In this document: in pieces, positions 1 to 6,693 of the stretch
Position numbering within the stretch: position 1 is the first letter of the stretch
Layout of the letters: every line of letters starts with the position of its first letter
From: Candidatus Dadabacteria bacterium CSP1-2
GTDB lineage: Bacteria; Desulfobacterota_D; UBA1144; Nemesobacterales; CSP1-2
Assembly (NCBI GenBank): GCA_001443445.1
Contig: LDXN01000019.1
Coordinates: forward strand, 1 to 44,439
DNA length: 44,439 nucleotides
Reading direction: 5' to 3'
Translations under genes and position numbers: made by a program
The notes under the pieces: model-generated
What the model saw: the letters and a program-made list of their open reading frames with translations, nothing else
What the model was told of the DNA's origin: nothing
Database searches by the model: none

Positions 1-72
1 GAAATCAGCTAAAACAGGTTGAGAGATTGCCCATATCATTAGGAAAACGAGAAATCTCAATCTGTATCTCAA
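1..72 (-). CDS. 5' end of a secreted protein gene (partial, runs off the window)
   Basis: Reading the minus strand from a TTG at 72 gives 24 open codons to the window edge. They translate to a typical signal peptide: basic start MRYRLR, hydrophobic core FLVFLMIWAIS, then a small-residue cleavage region QPVLA. A strong AAAGGAG lies about 8 bases upstream (complement of 81-87), with a second GGAGG even closer. Nothing of the mature protein is in the window, so no function can be given. The signal peptide plus ribosome binding site make the call likely despite the short length. Confidence 0.6.
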   Translation of the reverse strand, partial: MRYRLRFLVFLMIWAISQPVLADF

Positions 73-145
73 TCCTCCGTCTCCTTTAAGCCTTAGATAA
101 ATTTGACTGCAAAATTTTGAACAAACTTACTAAAAAAGCAATGTG

Positions 146-174
146 ACTTTACTACCTTTACACATGGTTGTCAA
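146..174 (-). promoter_or_regulatory. possible sigma70 promoter for the left-edge gene
   Basis: On the minus strand a consensus TTGACA (174-169) is followed after 17 bases by TAAAGT (151-146), a fair -10 box. This would give a leader of about 65 bases before the secreted-protein start at 72. The insertion sequence ends only 14 bases upstream of the -35. A GCAAAATTTTGC palindrome (175-186) fills that gap and its half recurs at 110-120. Confidence 0.35.
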
Positions 175-196
175 GCAAAATTTTGCCTGATGTTGT

Positions 197-245
197 TGCA
201 AAGTGATAATGTCACTAGTTAAGTGCAAAGTGAAAATGTCACCCC
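197..245 (+). repeat. left end of the insertion sequence, two copies of the terminal motif
   Basis: TGCAAAGTGATAATGTCAC lies at 197-215 and TGCAAAGTGAAAATGTCAC at 224-242, in the same orientation. These are likely transposase binding sites. They are the mirror of the pair at the right end. Confidence 0.85.
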
Positions 246-257
246 TTAGGTGTTTTG

Positions 258-292
258 GGATAATTTCTAGGATAAGTAGGAATTATCCAAAA
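258..292 (+). promoter_or_regulatory. hairpin that partly covers the transposase ribosome binding site
   Basis: GGATAATT (258-265) pairs with AATTATCC (281-288), and after one bulged G the TTTT at 253-256 pairs with AAAA at 289-292. The last bases of the stem enter the AAGGAGGT (291-298) that serves the ATG at 309. Insertion sequences often use such structures to limit transposase translation from read-through transcripts; that role is inference here. Confidence 0.45.
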
Positions 293-308
293 GGAGGTAG
301 AAACACTG

Positions 309-1541
309 ATGGAGGTGATAACTTTGAGGCGACAGGAATTAACAAGATATCAGGTGATAAATGGAACAATAGAGAGGAAGATTTCAAATACTGAAGCGGC
401 CATATTGCTTGGGATATCAAAGAGGCAGGTAATAAGGGTAAAGAACAAGATAAGGAGAGTCGATTTTAATGGGGTAGTACATGGCAATAGGGGAAGGAGA
501 CCGAAGTTAGGTATTTCAAATGAGACAAAAGAGATGATCCTCAGTCTTTATCAGAACAGATATTATGGATTTAATGTCACACATTTTGGGGAATTCCTAA
601 AGGAAGTGCACGGGATTCAGGTATCCAGAGAGACTTTAAGGAAGCTTCTACTCATATCAGGGCTTAGGACAAAGAGCAAATCACCACCAAGACACAGAAC
701 AAGGAGGGCTAGGATGCCCAGGAGTGGCCTTTTAGTCCAGATGGATTCCTCCGAGCACAAGTGGTTAGAAGAAAGCACTATCTGGCTTATAGCCACTATA
801 GATGATGCAACGGGAGAGGTTCCATATGCCCTTTTTGTAGATAGTGATTCCACGGAGAACAATATGAGGGTTATAAAGAGACTAATAGAGAAAAGGGGGA
901 TGCCTGTAGCCTTATACACTGATGGGGCGAGTCATTTTATAACACAAAGGCACTATTCTTACAGGGTAAATCTTAGGTATGACGATACTCCTACGCAGAT
1001 TCAAAGGGCATTAAATGAACTTGGTGTAAGGCTTATCATTGCAGGAAGCCCTCAGGCCAAGGGAAGAGTAGAGAGACTTTTTGAAACCTTCCAGGACAGG
1101 CTCCTTAAGGAATTAAAACTCTATAAAATCTCTTCTATAGAGAAGGCTAACAGGTATCTACACAATAAGTTTCTACCAAGATTTAATAATAAATTCTCTA
1201 ACGCTCCCAAAGACCCGGAGACCGCTTGGAGAGTTTTACCAAAGGAATTAAACCTTGAGTCTGTATTCTCAATAAAAGAGCAAAGAACTGTTATGGCTGA
1301 TAACACTATCTCCTTTAGGAATCGAATATTTCAGATACTCCCTGATAAGTATAGAATCTCCTTTGCTAAGGCTAAAGTTGTAGTGGAGAAGAGATTAGAT
1401 GGGTCTATACACATAAGATATAAGGACCAATACCTGAATTTTAAGGAAATTAGTTCTGATGAAATTAAAAAGATTAAAACTAATACTCTGCCTCTTGAGA
1501 AGCTACTTACAGGTGACATTTTCACTTTGCATCAGGGGTGA
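309..1541 (+). CDS. IS transposase, helix-turn-helix plus rve (DDE) core
   Basis: This 410-residue protein opens with an HTH region (about 18-60; ISNTEAAILLGISKRQVIRVK), followed by a second HTH-like stretch and then an rve integrase core. The catalytic triad is visible as D146 (VQMDSSEH), D205 (ALYTDGASHF) and E255 (GSPQAKGRVERLFE). The ATG at 309 has AAGGAGGT 10 bases upstream. The reading frame is intact, so the element may be active. The last codons (DIFTLHQG) are written by the inner terminal repeat and the TGA stop lies at the edge of the outer one, so the protein C-terminus and the right end of the element share DNA. Confidence 0.88.
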   Translation: MEVITLRRQELTRYQVINGTIERKISNTEAAILLGISKRQVIRVKNKIRRVDFNGVVHGNRGRRPKLGISNETKEMILSLYQNRYYGFNVTHFGEFLKEVHGIQVSRETLRKLLLISGLRTKSKSPPRHRTRRARMPRSGLLVQMDSSEHKWLEESTIWLIATIDDATGEVPYALFVDSDSTENNMRVIKRLIEKRGMPVALYTDGASHFITQRHYSYRVNLRYDDTPTQIQRALNELGVRLIIAGSPQAKGRVERLFETFQDRLLKELKLYKISSIEKANRYLHNKFLPRFNNKFSNAPKDPETAWRVLPKELNLESVFSIKEQRTVMADNTISFRNRIFQILPDKYRISFAKAKVVVEKRLDGSIHIRYKDQYLNFKEISSDEIKKIKTNTLPLEKLLTGDIFTLHQG

Positions 1542-1565
1542 CATATTCACTTTGCATTGACATCA
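1513..1565 (-). repeat. right end of the insertion sequence, two copies of the terminal motif
   Basis: GTGACATTTTCACTTTGCA (1513-1531) and GTGACATATTCACTTTGCA (1538-1556) are the reverse complements of the left-end motifs. ACATCA (1560-1565) mirrors the left TGATGT. Confidence 0.85.
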
Positions 1566-1597
1566 AAAGGATTTTCTATTTTCTTTATAGAGGTTAT

Positions 1598-2500
1598 TCA
1601 AGGCTTAATTGCAGGTCTAATTTCACGTGAAAAAAACTCCATAGTCTCAATTACGCCTTTTAAGTTCCCGCTAAGAACATGAAAGATTAGATGAGAAACT
1701 CCTGAATTTTTATATTTCTCTATTCCTTCAATTATCTTTTCGGGCATGCCACGAAGTGTTTCTCTTTCGTCCGCCTTTTTAATCTCCTTCTTCGAAGTGC
1801 GTTTTATCTGGAGGTTTTTCCTTAAGGATATGACAAAATCTGAAGGACTTTTCCCCTTTTTACCTAAAAGTTCATTTAGGTAGTTTACATTTTCTTTTAT
1901 CTCATAAGGTGTAAGTCCAACGGGATGCCATCCATCACCAAGATTGACTGCCCGCTCGATGGCTTTTTGGCTGTTTCCACCTATCCATATAGGGGGGCAA
2001 GGCTTTTGAATGGGTTTTGGTAGAAAATTTATATCTTCGAATTTATTATACATTCCAATAAACTTCGGCCTCTTTTGAGTCCATAGTGTTTTCAAAACTT
2101 GAATATACTCATCAGTCATCGTCCCCCTTTCTCTATAAGAAACACCGAGGGCTTTAAACTCTTCTTTTAGCCAACCAGCTCCAACACCGAGAATTACCCT
2201 TCCATTTGAGAGGACATCAATGGTTGAGACCATTTTAGCGAGAATAATAGGGTTTCTATAGGGTAGAATTATTACACTTGTGCCGAGGTAAATCTTGGTT
2301 GTTAAGGCAGCTATATAGGTAAGCGTTGCAATAGGTTCATAGAAAACGTTACCAAATCCTTGATGTGACTCTGGTATTACAATATGGTCACTCACCCAAA
2401 CTGAGTCAAAGCCGAGTGTTTCTGCAGTTTTTGCTATACCAAGGATTGCATCTCTTTTCGCATACTTGCCAAAATTTGGAAGCGCAATGCCGAATTTCAT
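1598..2500 (-). CDS. LLM-class (luciferase-like) oxidoreductase, probably F420-dependent
   Basis: This 300-residue protein is a TIM-barrel monooxygenase-like enzyme of the bacterial luciferase superfamily. It has the MKFGIALPNFG start, the GFDSVWVSDHIVIP strand-loop (about 31-44), the LGTSVIILPYRNPIILAKMVSTIDVLSNGRVILGVGAGW block (about 72-110) and PPIWIGGNSQKAIERAVNLGDGWHP (about 170-195). These fit the subgroup usually annotated as F420-dependent; FMN use cannot be excluded. Substrate is unknown. It stands alone, faces away from the purine permease and has no strong Shine-Dalgarno. Confidence 0.85.
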   Translation of the reverse strand: MKFGIALPNFGKYAKRDAILGIAKTAETLGFDSVWVSDHIVIPESHQGFGNVFYEPIATLTYIAALTTKIYLGTSVIILPYRNPIILAKMVSTIDVLSNGRVILGVGAGWLKEEFKALGVSYRERGTMTDEYIQVLKTLWTQKRPKFIGMYNKFEDINFLPKPIQKPCPPIWIGGNSQKAIERAVNLGDGWHPVGLTPYEIKENVNYLNELLGKKGKSPSDFVISLRKNLQIKRTSKKEIKKADERETLRGMPEKIIEGIEKYKNSGVSHLIFHVLSGNLKGVIETMEFFSREIRPAIKP

Positions 2501-2624
2501 CTTATTCGCCTATATTTCACATTATAACCTTTTCTGTTTTGCTAAACCAAGATAAAAATTCTCAGATGTGCTTACAAACTTGGTCTCATTTAATTTCTAT
2601 TATTAGTAAATTTCAAGAGTAAAG

Positions 2625-2686
2625 TTGATATAATTAGAACAGTTAACAGGGTTAAGTGTACTTCAGAAGTAATTCTTGATATAATT
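2625..2686 (+). promoter_or_regulatory. repeated TTGATATAATT motif upstream of the purine permease
   Basis: The 11-mer TTGATATAATT occurs at 2625-2635 and 2676-2686, 51 bases apart, each holding a perfect TATAAT. The second would place a transcript start about 25 bases before the permease ATG. No good -35 is seen, so these may be tandem weak promoters or a regulator site. No purine riboswitch core was recognised in this leader. Confidence 0.3.
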
Positions 2687-2717
2687 CAACAAAAATTCCT
2701 ATATTAATTACCCCTCG

Positions 2718-4046
2718 ATGAAAGTGATAGAGAGCTTCTTTGGTTTTAGAGAGAAAGGAACATCTTTTAAGACCGAAGCCATTGCTGGTCTCACCACATT
2801 CATGACCATGGCATATATAATTTTTGTACAGCCTGCTGTTCTCTCACAAGCTGGAATGGATTTCGGAGCGGTCATGATGGCCACGTGCTTATCTGCAGCT
2901 ATCGCAACCCTTGTAATGGGACTATATGCAAATTACCCCATCGGGGTTGCCCCAGCTATGGGAGAGAACTTCTTTTTTGTCTTTACAGTTGTACTCGGTA
3001 TGGGCTTAGCGTGGCAGAAGGCCCTTGGAGCGGTTTTTATTTCAGGGGTTCTTTTTGTTGTCTTAACCGCTTTTAGGATTAGAGAGGTGATTGTTGATGC
3101 TGTGCCTCAATCACTAAAGGATTCCATAGCAGGTGGAATTGGATTATTTATAGCCTTTATAGGTCTTATTCAAGCGGGGGTTATTGAGAAGAGTTCTGAA
3201 GGGATTTTAGGTTTGGGAGATTTAAGAAAGGAAGCCGTACTCCTTTCTATATTCGGATTAATATTTACAGCAGTTTTAATGACAAGAAAGATTACAGGAG
3301 CTATATTGATAGGAATTATCGTTTCAACTATTCTGGGACTACTTCTTGGAATAGTTAATTATCCTGGAAGCATTCTTTCTGTTCCACCATCTCTCTCCCC
3401 TACATTCCTTAAACTTGATATAAAAGGGGCTCTTGAAATTGACTTCATAACTGTGACTATTATTTTCCTTTTCATGGTTATGTTCGATACAATAGGCACA
3501 TTAATAGGGGTGGCCGGAATAGCTGGCTTTTTAAGAAATGGAAGGCTTCCTAGAGCAAGTAGAGCACTAATGGCTGATGCTGTAGGAACATCGGTAGGAG
3601 CATTATTAGGTACGTCAACTGTTACCGCTTATATCGAAAGCACAACAGGGGTTTCTCAGGGTGGCAGGACGGGATTTGTATGTGTAGTTATTGCAATACT
3701 TTTTTTATTGTCCATTCTATTTTTCCCGCTTGTAAAAATGATAGGAGGAGGTTATGAAATCTCTAAGGGTGTTTTTATCTATCCTCTTACTGCTCCAGCA
3801 CTCGTTATTGTAGGAAGCTTAATGATTCAAGCGATAAAGGATATAAGGTGGGATGATTTATCAGAAGGAATTCCTGCGTTCCTAACACTAATTGGAATAC
3901 CATTCACATTCAGTATTGCCGATGGTCTTTGTTTTGGTTTTATCTCTTATCCCATCTTAAAACTACTTTCAGGTAAAGGCAAGACAGTTTCTTGGCTTAT
4001 ATATTTACTAGGAGCACTTTCCATAATCCGCTACTTATTTGCATAA
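2718..4046 (+). CDS. NCS2 family purine (guanine/hypoxanthine) permease
   Basis: This 442-residue membrane protein matches the AzgA-like branch of NCS2 xanthine/uracil permeases in length and motifs. It has the opening FFGFREKGTSFKTEAIAGLTTFMTMAYIIFVQP, the GVAPAMGENFFF segment, and the MFDTIGTLIGVA and ADAVGTSVGALLGTSTVTAYIESTTGV signature segments. About 12-14 membrane helices are expected. It should import hypoxanthine, guanine or adenine by proton symport. The convergent neighbour is hypoxanthine phosphoribosyltransferase, which would trap the imported base as a nucleotide. Whether the substrate is guanine/hypoxanthine or adenine cannot be read from the sequence. There is no clear Shine-Dalgarno before the ATG. 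Confidence 0.9.
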   Translation: MKVIESFFGFREKGTSFKTEAIAGLTTFMTMAYIIFVQPAVLSQAGMDFGAVMMATCLSAAIATLVMGLYANYPIGVAPAMGENFFFVFTVVLGMGLAWQKALGAVFISGVLFVVLTAFRIREVIVDAVPQSLKDSIAGGIGLFIAFIGLIQAGVIEKSSEGILGLGDLRKEAVLLSIFGLIFTAVLMTRKITGAILIGIIVSTILGLLLGIVNYPGSILSVPPSLSPTFLKLDIKGALEIDFITVTIIFLFMVMFDTIGTLIGVAGIAGFLRNGRLPRASRALMADAVGTSVGALLGTSTVTAYIESTTGVSQGGRTGFVCVVIAILFLLSILFFPLVKMIGGGYEISKGVFIYPLTAPALVIVGSLMIQAIKDIRWDDLSEGIPAFLTLIGIPFTFSIADGLCFGFISYPILKLLSGKGKTVSWLIYLLGALSIIRYLFA

Positions 4047-4073
4047 CACTTTATTAATATGAATAAGATTTTC

Positions 4074-4610
4074 CTACTTAGTTAAAATATCTTCCTTAAG
4101 AACACCGATAAATGGCAGATTCCGATAATGCTGGTTATAGTCCATCCCATAACCTACTACAAATTCATCTGGAATTTCAAATCCGCGGTAGTCAATTGGT
4201 ATATCCACAATCCTACGAACCTTCTTGTCAAGAAGAGTACACACACGAACGTCAGTTGGTTTCCTTTCCTTTAATATTCTTAATATATAATTAAGAGTCA
4301 GTCCAGTATCAATTATATCCTCAATTAGAATTACGTGCTTATTCTCTATATTTTCATCTAGATCTTTTAAGATTCTAACTATACCTGTGTGGGTTTGTCC
4401 TGAGTAACTTGAAATAGACAAGAAATCAAGGGTAACAGGAATAGAAATCTCTCTCATCAAATCACATAGAAAAATAATCGCCCCTCGCAAGACGGTAACA
4501 ATTACAGGTTTCTTTCCATAATAGTCACGAGATATCTCTTCTCCGAGCTCCTTAATCCGCTTTCTTATATCTTCTTCTGTGATTAAAACCTTAGCTATGT
4601 CTTCATTCAC
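4074..4610 (-). CDS. hpt: hypoxanthine (guanine) phosphoribosyltransferase
   Basis: This 178-residue type I phosphoribosyltransferase converts hypoxanthine or guanine plus PRPP to IMP or GMP. The PRPP-binding signature VILIEDIIDTG is at 93-103, with the acidic pair before DTG. The LRGAIIFLCDL loop (41-51) and the flexible-loop SSYSGQTHTG (67-76) are in place. The C-terminal region around residue 150 (FVVGYGMDYNQHYRNLPFIGVL) is typical of bacterial HPRT. An AGAGGA lies about 9 bases before the ATG. It faces the purine permease convergently, which fits a salvage role. A long 344-base gap that holds a structured RNA on the opposite strand separates it from the next minus-strand gene upstream. 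Confidence 0.95.
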   Translation of the reverse strand: MNEDIAKVLITEEDIRKRIKELGEEISRDYYGKKPVIVTVLRGAIIFLCDLMREISIPVTLDFLSISSYSGQTHTGIVRILKDLDENIENKHVILIEDIIDTGLTLNYILRILKERKPTDVRVCTLLDKKVRRIVDIPIDYRGFEIPDEFVVGYGMDYNQHYRNLPFIGVLKEDILTK

Positions 4611-4758
4611 TTTAGTTCCTCTTATTTCGAGAATAGTCTAACTTTTAATTGCTGGATGTTACTATTTCATTTCTAACTGAGAGTTTATCATCGTTAATTA
4701 AGATATTATCATTCATAACTGCCTATAAACAAATAATTTTTATTTTAATAAAATATAC

Positions 4759-4787
4759 TTGACATTCATTACAAAATGTAGTATAAA
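4759..4787 (+). promoter_or_regulatory. strong sigma70 promoter with UP-like A/T tract for the structured RNA
   Basis: Consensus TTGACA (4759-4764), an exact 17-base spacer, then TATAAA (4782-4787). The bases just upstream (4731-4757) are an A/T tract resembling an UP element. The predicted start, about 4794, falls a few bases before the first strand of the outer stem of the RNA. No plus-strand gene follows, so the product is the RNA itself. Confidence 0.7.
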
Positions 4788-4793
4788 TTACAT

Positions 4794-4961
4794 TAAGCGG
4801 TTCCAAGAGGCTCAGGGTAATTTGAAAACCAAAGCCTAAAGTACCAAGAGGAGACCGAAAGGTCAAATTGAAGCTTCCCTCGACGAGGGAGAGGCTAGTT
4901 AAAAGGAAAGCCAGGCAAGGTTTTCAAAAGTAAAAGGTCACTTGGAGCCGTCTCCTATTTT
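4794..4961 (+). ncRNA. unassigned structured RNA of about 165 bases
   Basis: The outer stem pairs 4798-4807 (CGGTTCCAAG) with 4941-4950 (CTTGGAGCCG): ten pairs with one G-U. After a 13 by 12 base internal loop, a perfect ten-pair stem joins 4821-4830 (TTTGAAAACC) to 4919-4928. Inside are a possible five-pair stem (4833-4837 with 4892-4896), a GNRA hairpin GACC-GAAA-GGTC (4853-4864) and TCCCTC-GAC-GAGGGA (4876-4890). GGAG-CCGT-CTCC followed by TATTTTCT (4944-4963) could end transcription, in competition with the outer stem. It overlaps the last bases of the convergent gene at 4955. I do not see SRP, tmRNA or RNase P signatures. A divergent 6S RNA is the best known alternative, but the branched centre does not fit it well. 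Confidence 0.6.
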
Positions 4962-5869
4962 CTACCGAACCTCTGTAGTAATTTCTTATAATCCCTTCCA
5001 TAAAATATTTTTATATTGACCTTTGGATAAAGCTCTCTTAGCCTCCTGAGCTTACGATTTTTCTTTGTCACAAGTTTTTGTTTAAGAGTGGTAAGCTCTA
5101 TGTAAGTGTCTAGATCAGGGAGGTAAAAATCTGGTGTGAATTCTTCTATTACCTTGCCGTTCTTATCCCATTCAATAGGAAAACTCCTAGGTTCATACTC
5201 CCACTTGATTCGGTAAAATTCCAAAACACGAACAAAATCCTTTTCACTAGGGTGAGCAAATGAAGGAATTCCTAATTTTTTAACTTTCTCTGAGTTCAAT
5301 CTAATATATAATCCTAGCTCATTCAAGCTCGCTTTTAATTTTTCAATTCTTCTCCAAGTCACTCCAGCCTTCGCCATTATCCCCTTTGTTTCAACTGCTT
5401 TTAATATCATATCCACCGCAAAATCCGCATCCATATTCTCTATTTTAATCTGAAGGTCATAAAAACTACTCACTATTTTTTTCTTTGCATAAAGTTTCTT
5501 GATAAAGCTTACGTAACTTCTTTTTCTGTTTTTAATTAATTTAGTTTCCTTTTTTCCGTCATAAGAATGATGGATTTTTACATGAAGGGCGCCAGGAAGA
5601 TTGCGAAATAGAATTTCGCCTCCAAGGTTAAGTACTACTACGTTATTTTCGAGAGCATGTTTGATTATTAGCTTTTTAATAAGTCTTGGCGGGATTTTGT
5701 CTTGAAAGAGGAGCTCAGTGTCCTTTTCTACGTCTATCTCGTGAGGAATACCTAACTTGCTAATAATGAGGGTGCTATCTACTAAAATGAATCCAAGCCT
5801 CTGAGAAACCTTTCTAGCAACCTCTTGACCTAGACCATCACCTAATTCTGATATAGTGATAATAGCCAT
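4955..5869 (-). CDS. cytidylate-kinase-like domain fused to a PD-(D/E)XK-like domain
   Basis: This 304-residue protein appears to have two parts. Residues 1-160 resemble the cytidylate-kinase-like family: ITISELGDGLGQEVARKVSQRLGF at the start, VVLNLGGEILFRNLPGALHVKI (78-99) and YDLQIKIENMDADFAVDMI (137-155). The P-loop is degenerate, with no GK[ST], so kinase activity is doubtful. Residues 205-300 hold FTPDFYLPDLDTYIELTTLKQK, with D247, E258 and K263 spaced like a PD-(D/E)XK nuclease core. A basic KKNRKLRRLRELYP helix and a final FYGRDY strand follow. The gene lies upstream of hpt on the same strand, with the RNA gene between. The function is unknown; a nucleotide-responsive nuclease or regulator is only inference. 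Confidence 0.6.
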   Translation of the reverse strand: MAIITISELGDGLGQEVARKVSQRLGFILVDSTLIISKLGIPHEIDVEKDTELLFQDKIPPRLIKKLIIKHALENNVVVLNLGGEILFRNLPGALHVKIHHSYDGKKETKLIKNRKRSYVSFIKKLYAKKKIVSSFYDLQIKIENMDADFAVDMILKAVETKGIMAKAGVTWRRIEKLKASLNELGLYIRLNSEKVKKLGIPSFAHPSEKDFVRVLEFYRIKWEYEPRSFPIEWDKNGKVIEEFTPDFYLPDLDTYIELTTLKQKLVTKKNRKLRRLRELYPKVNIKIFYGRDYKKLLQRFGRK

Positions 5870-6002
5870 CTATTTTTGGTTGGATATTATAGGTGTATTT
5901 CTATTATGAATGTTAACTAAGTAAATCCCAGTTGGGCATTTAGAGTTCAACAGGATTAAAGTTCATACCCCCTTACACATTCTCAATAGTAACCCCAAAA
6001 AC

Positions 6003-6056
6003 TGTAGGAGCAGCTTCTAGCCGCGATTCAGTCGCGCCATGAATGGCGCTCCTACA
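6003..6056. repeat. REP-type palindromic element, GTAGGAGC family
   Basis: TGTAGGAGC (6003-6011) and GCTCCTACA (6048-6056) close the element. Inside are GCGCCAT-GA-ATGGCGC (6034-6049) and GCGA-TTCAG-TCGC (6023-6035), which share bases. The ends match those of the elements at 22449-22549 and, with G for A, at 24705-24769. It lies in the 221-base gap upstream of the gene ending at 4955. Confidence 0.75.
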
Positions 6057-6090
6057 AGATCGGAAAGTATGTCTTATGCTTTTTCTCCAC

Positions 6091-6576
6091 TCATCCAATC
6101 TTGTATCCAATTTTTCTTAAAAAAGCCCTTCTCTCTTCGATGTCCTTCTCCGTTTCAATCCCTTTTGATTTTAAACCATCAATAACGCCGAGGATTCCCC
6201 TTCCTTGCTCTGATTCAGCGATAATTACTTCAACAGGGTTTGCCGTAGCACAGAATATTCTACAAACCTCAGGAACGCTTTTTATAGCGTTAAGCACATT
6301 GATCGGATAGGAGTTTTTAAGAAATATTATGAAGCTATGACCCGCCGAAATGCTAAATGCAGTTCTTTGTGCTAATTCGGTAAGCTCAGGGTCGGTGCCG
6401 CTATATCTTACAAGGCATGGACCTGATGACTCACAGAAGGCGAGCCCAAACTTTATGCCAGGAACTGTATTAACTAAGGCTTCATGAAGGTCTTCAACAG
6501 TCTTAATAAAATGTGATTGACCCAAAATAAGGTTTAAGTCTTCAGGCTTTTGGATTTTTACAGTTTTAATTTCCAT
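6091..6576 (-). CDS. adenosine-specific kinase family protein
   Basis: This 161-residue protein covers the full length of the adenosine-specific kinase family (the former DUF355). It shows the [30 protein letters not shown] start, [19 protein letters not shown] (about 42-60), the AGHSFIIFL strand and the conserved [30 protein letters not shown] segment (about 104-133). Archaeal members have been reported to bind adenosine/AMP and phosphorylate adenosine; in bacteria the role is little studied. It follows the ethylmalonyl-CoA mutase gene by 117 bases and may share its transcript. Nearby purine uptake and HPRT genes are consistent with nucleoside salvage. Confidence 0.85.
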   Translation of the reverse strand: MEIKTVKIQKPEDLNLILGQSHFIKTVEDLHEALVNTVPGIKFGLAFCESSGPCLVRYSGTDPELTELAQRTAFSISAGHSFIIFLKNSYPINVLNAIKSVPEVCRIFCATANPVEVIIAESEQGRGILGVIDGLKSKGIETEKDIEERRAFLRKIGYKIG

Positions 6577-6693
6577 GGCTAATATCTAAAAAATGCTTAT
6601 TTAATTAGTAAAAGGTTTGCACATAAATGCAGATTCAAGGAAAAACTGATTGAACAATTTTTACATTGTGTAAAAAGGATCAAGGAATAAACA

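Larger units (their letters stand above)
188..1565 (+). mobile_element. complete insertion sequence, rve/DDE type (ISNCY-like)
   Basis: A single transposase gene is bounded by inverted ends that begin TGATGT. The outer ends (188-215 and the complement of 1538-1565) match over most of 28 positions around the core TGCAAAGTGAnnATGTCAC. Each end carries a second inner copy of the core, 27 bases in on the left and 25 on the right, giving four copies in all. I found no convincing target-site duplication next to 188 and 1565, so the exact ends are uncertain by a few bases. The family name is from recognition of the transposase and these TGCAAAGTG repeats; ISNCY versus an IS481-related group is not settled. 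Confidence 0.8.

Noticed and set aside
175-1575. target-site duplication of the insertion sequence
   Set aside because: The bases flanking 188 and 1565 do not match directly; the nearby GCAAAATTTTGC palindrome is on one side only.
2501-2717. purine riboswitch before the permease gene
   Set aside because: I could not find the conserved junction sequences or a three-way fold in the leader.
4794-4961. SRP RNA, tmRNA or RNase P RNA as identity of the structured RNA
   Set aside because: The SRP GGAAGCAGC loop, the tmRNA alanyl acceptor and the RNase P GAGGAAAGTCC core are not present, and the length fits none of them well.
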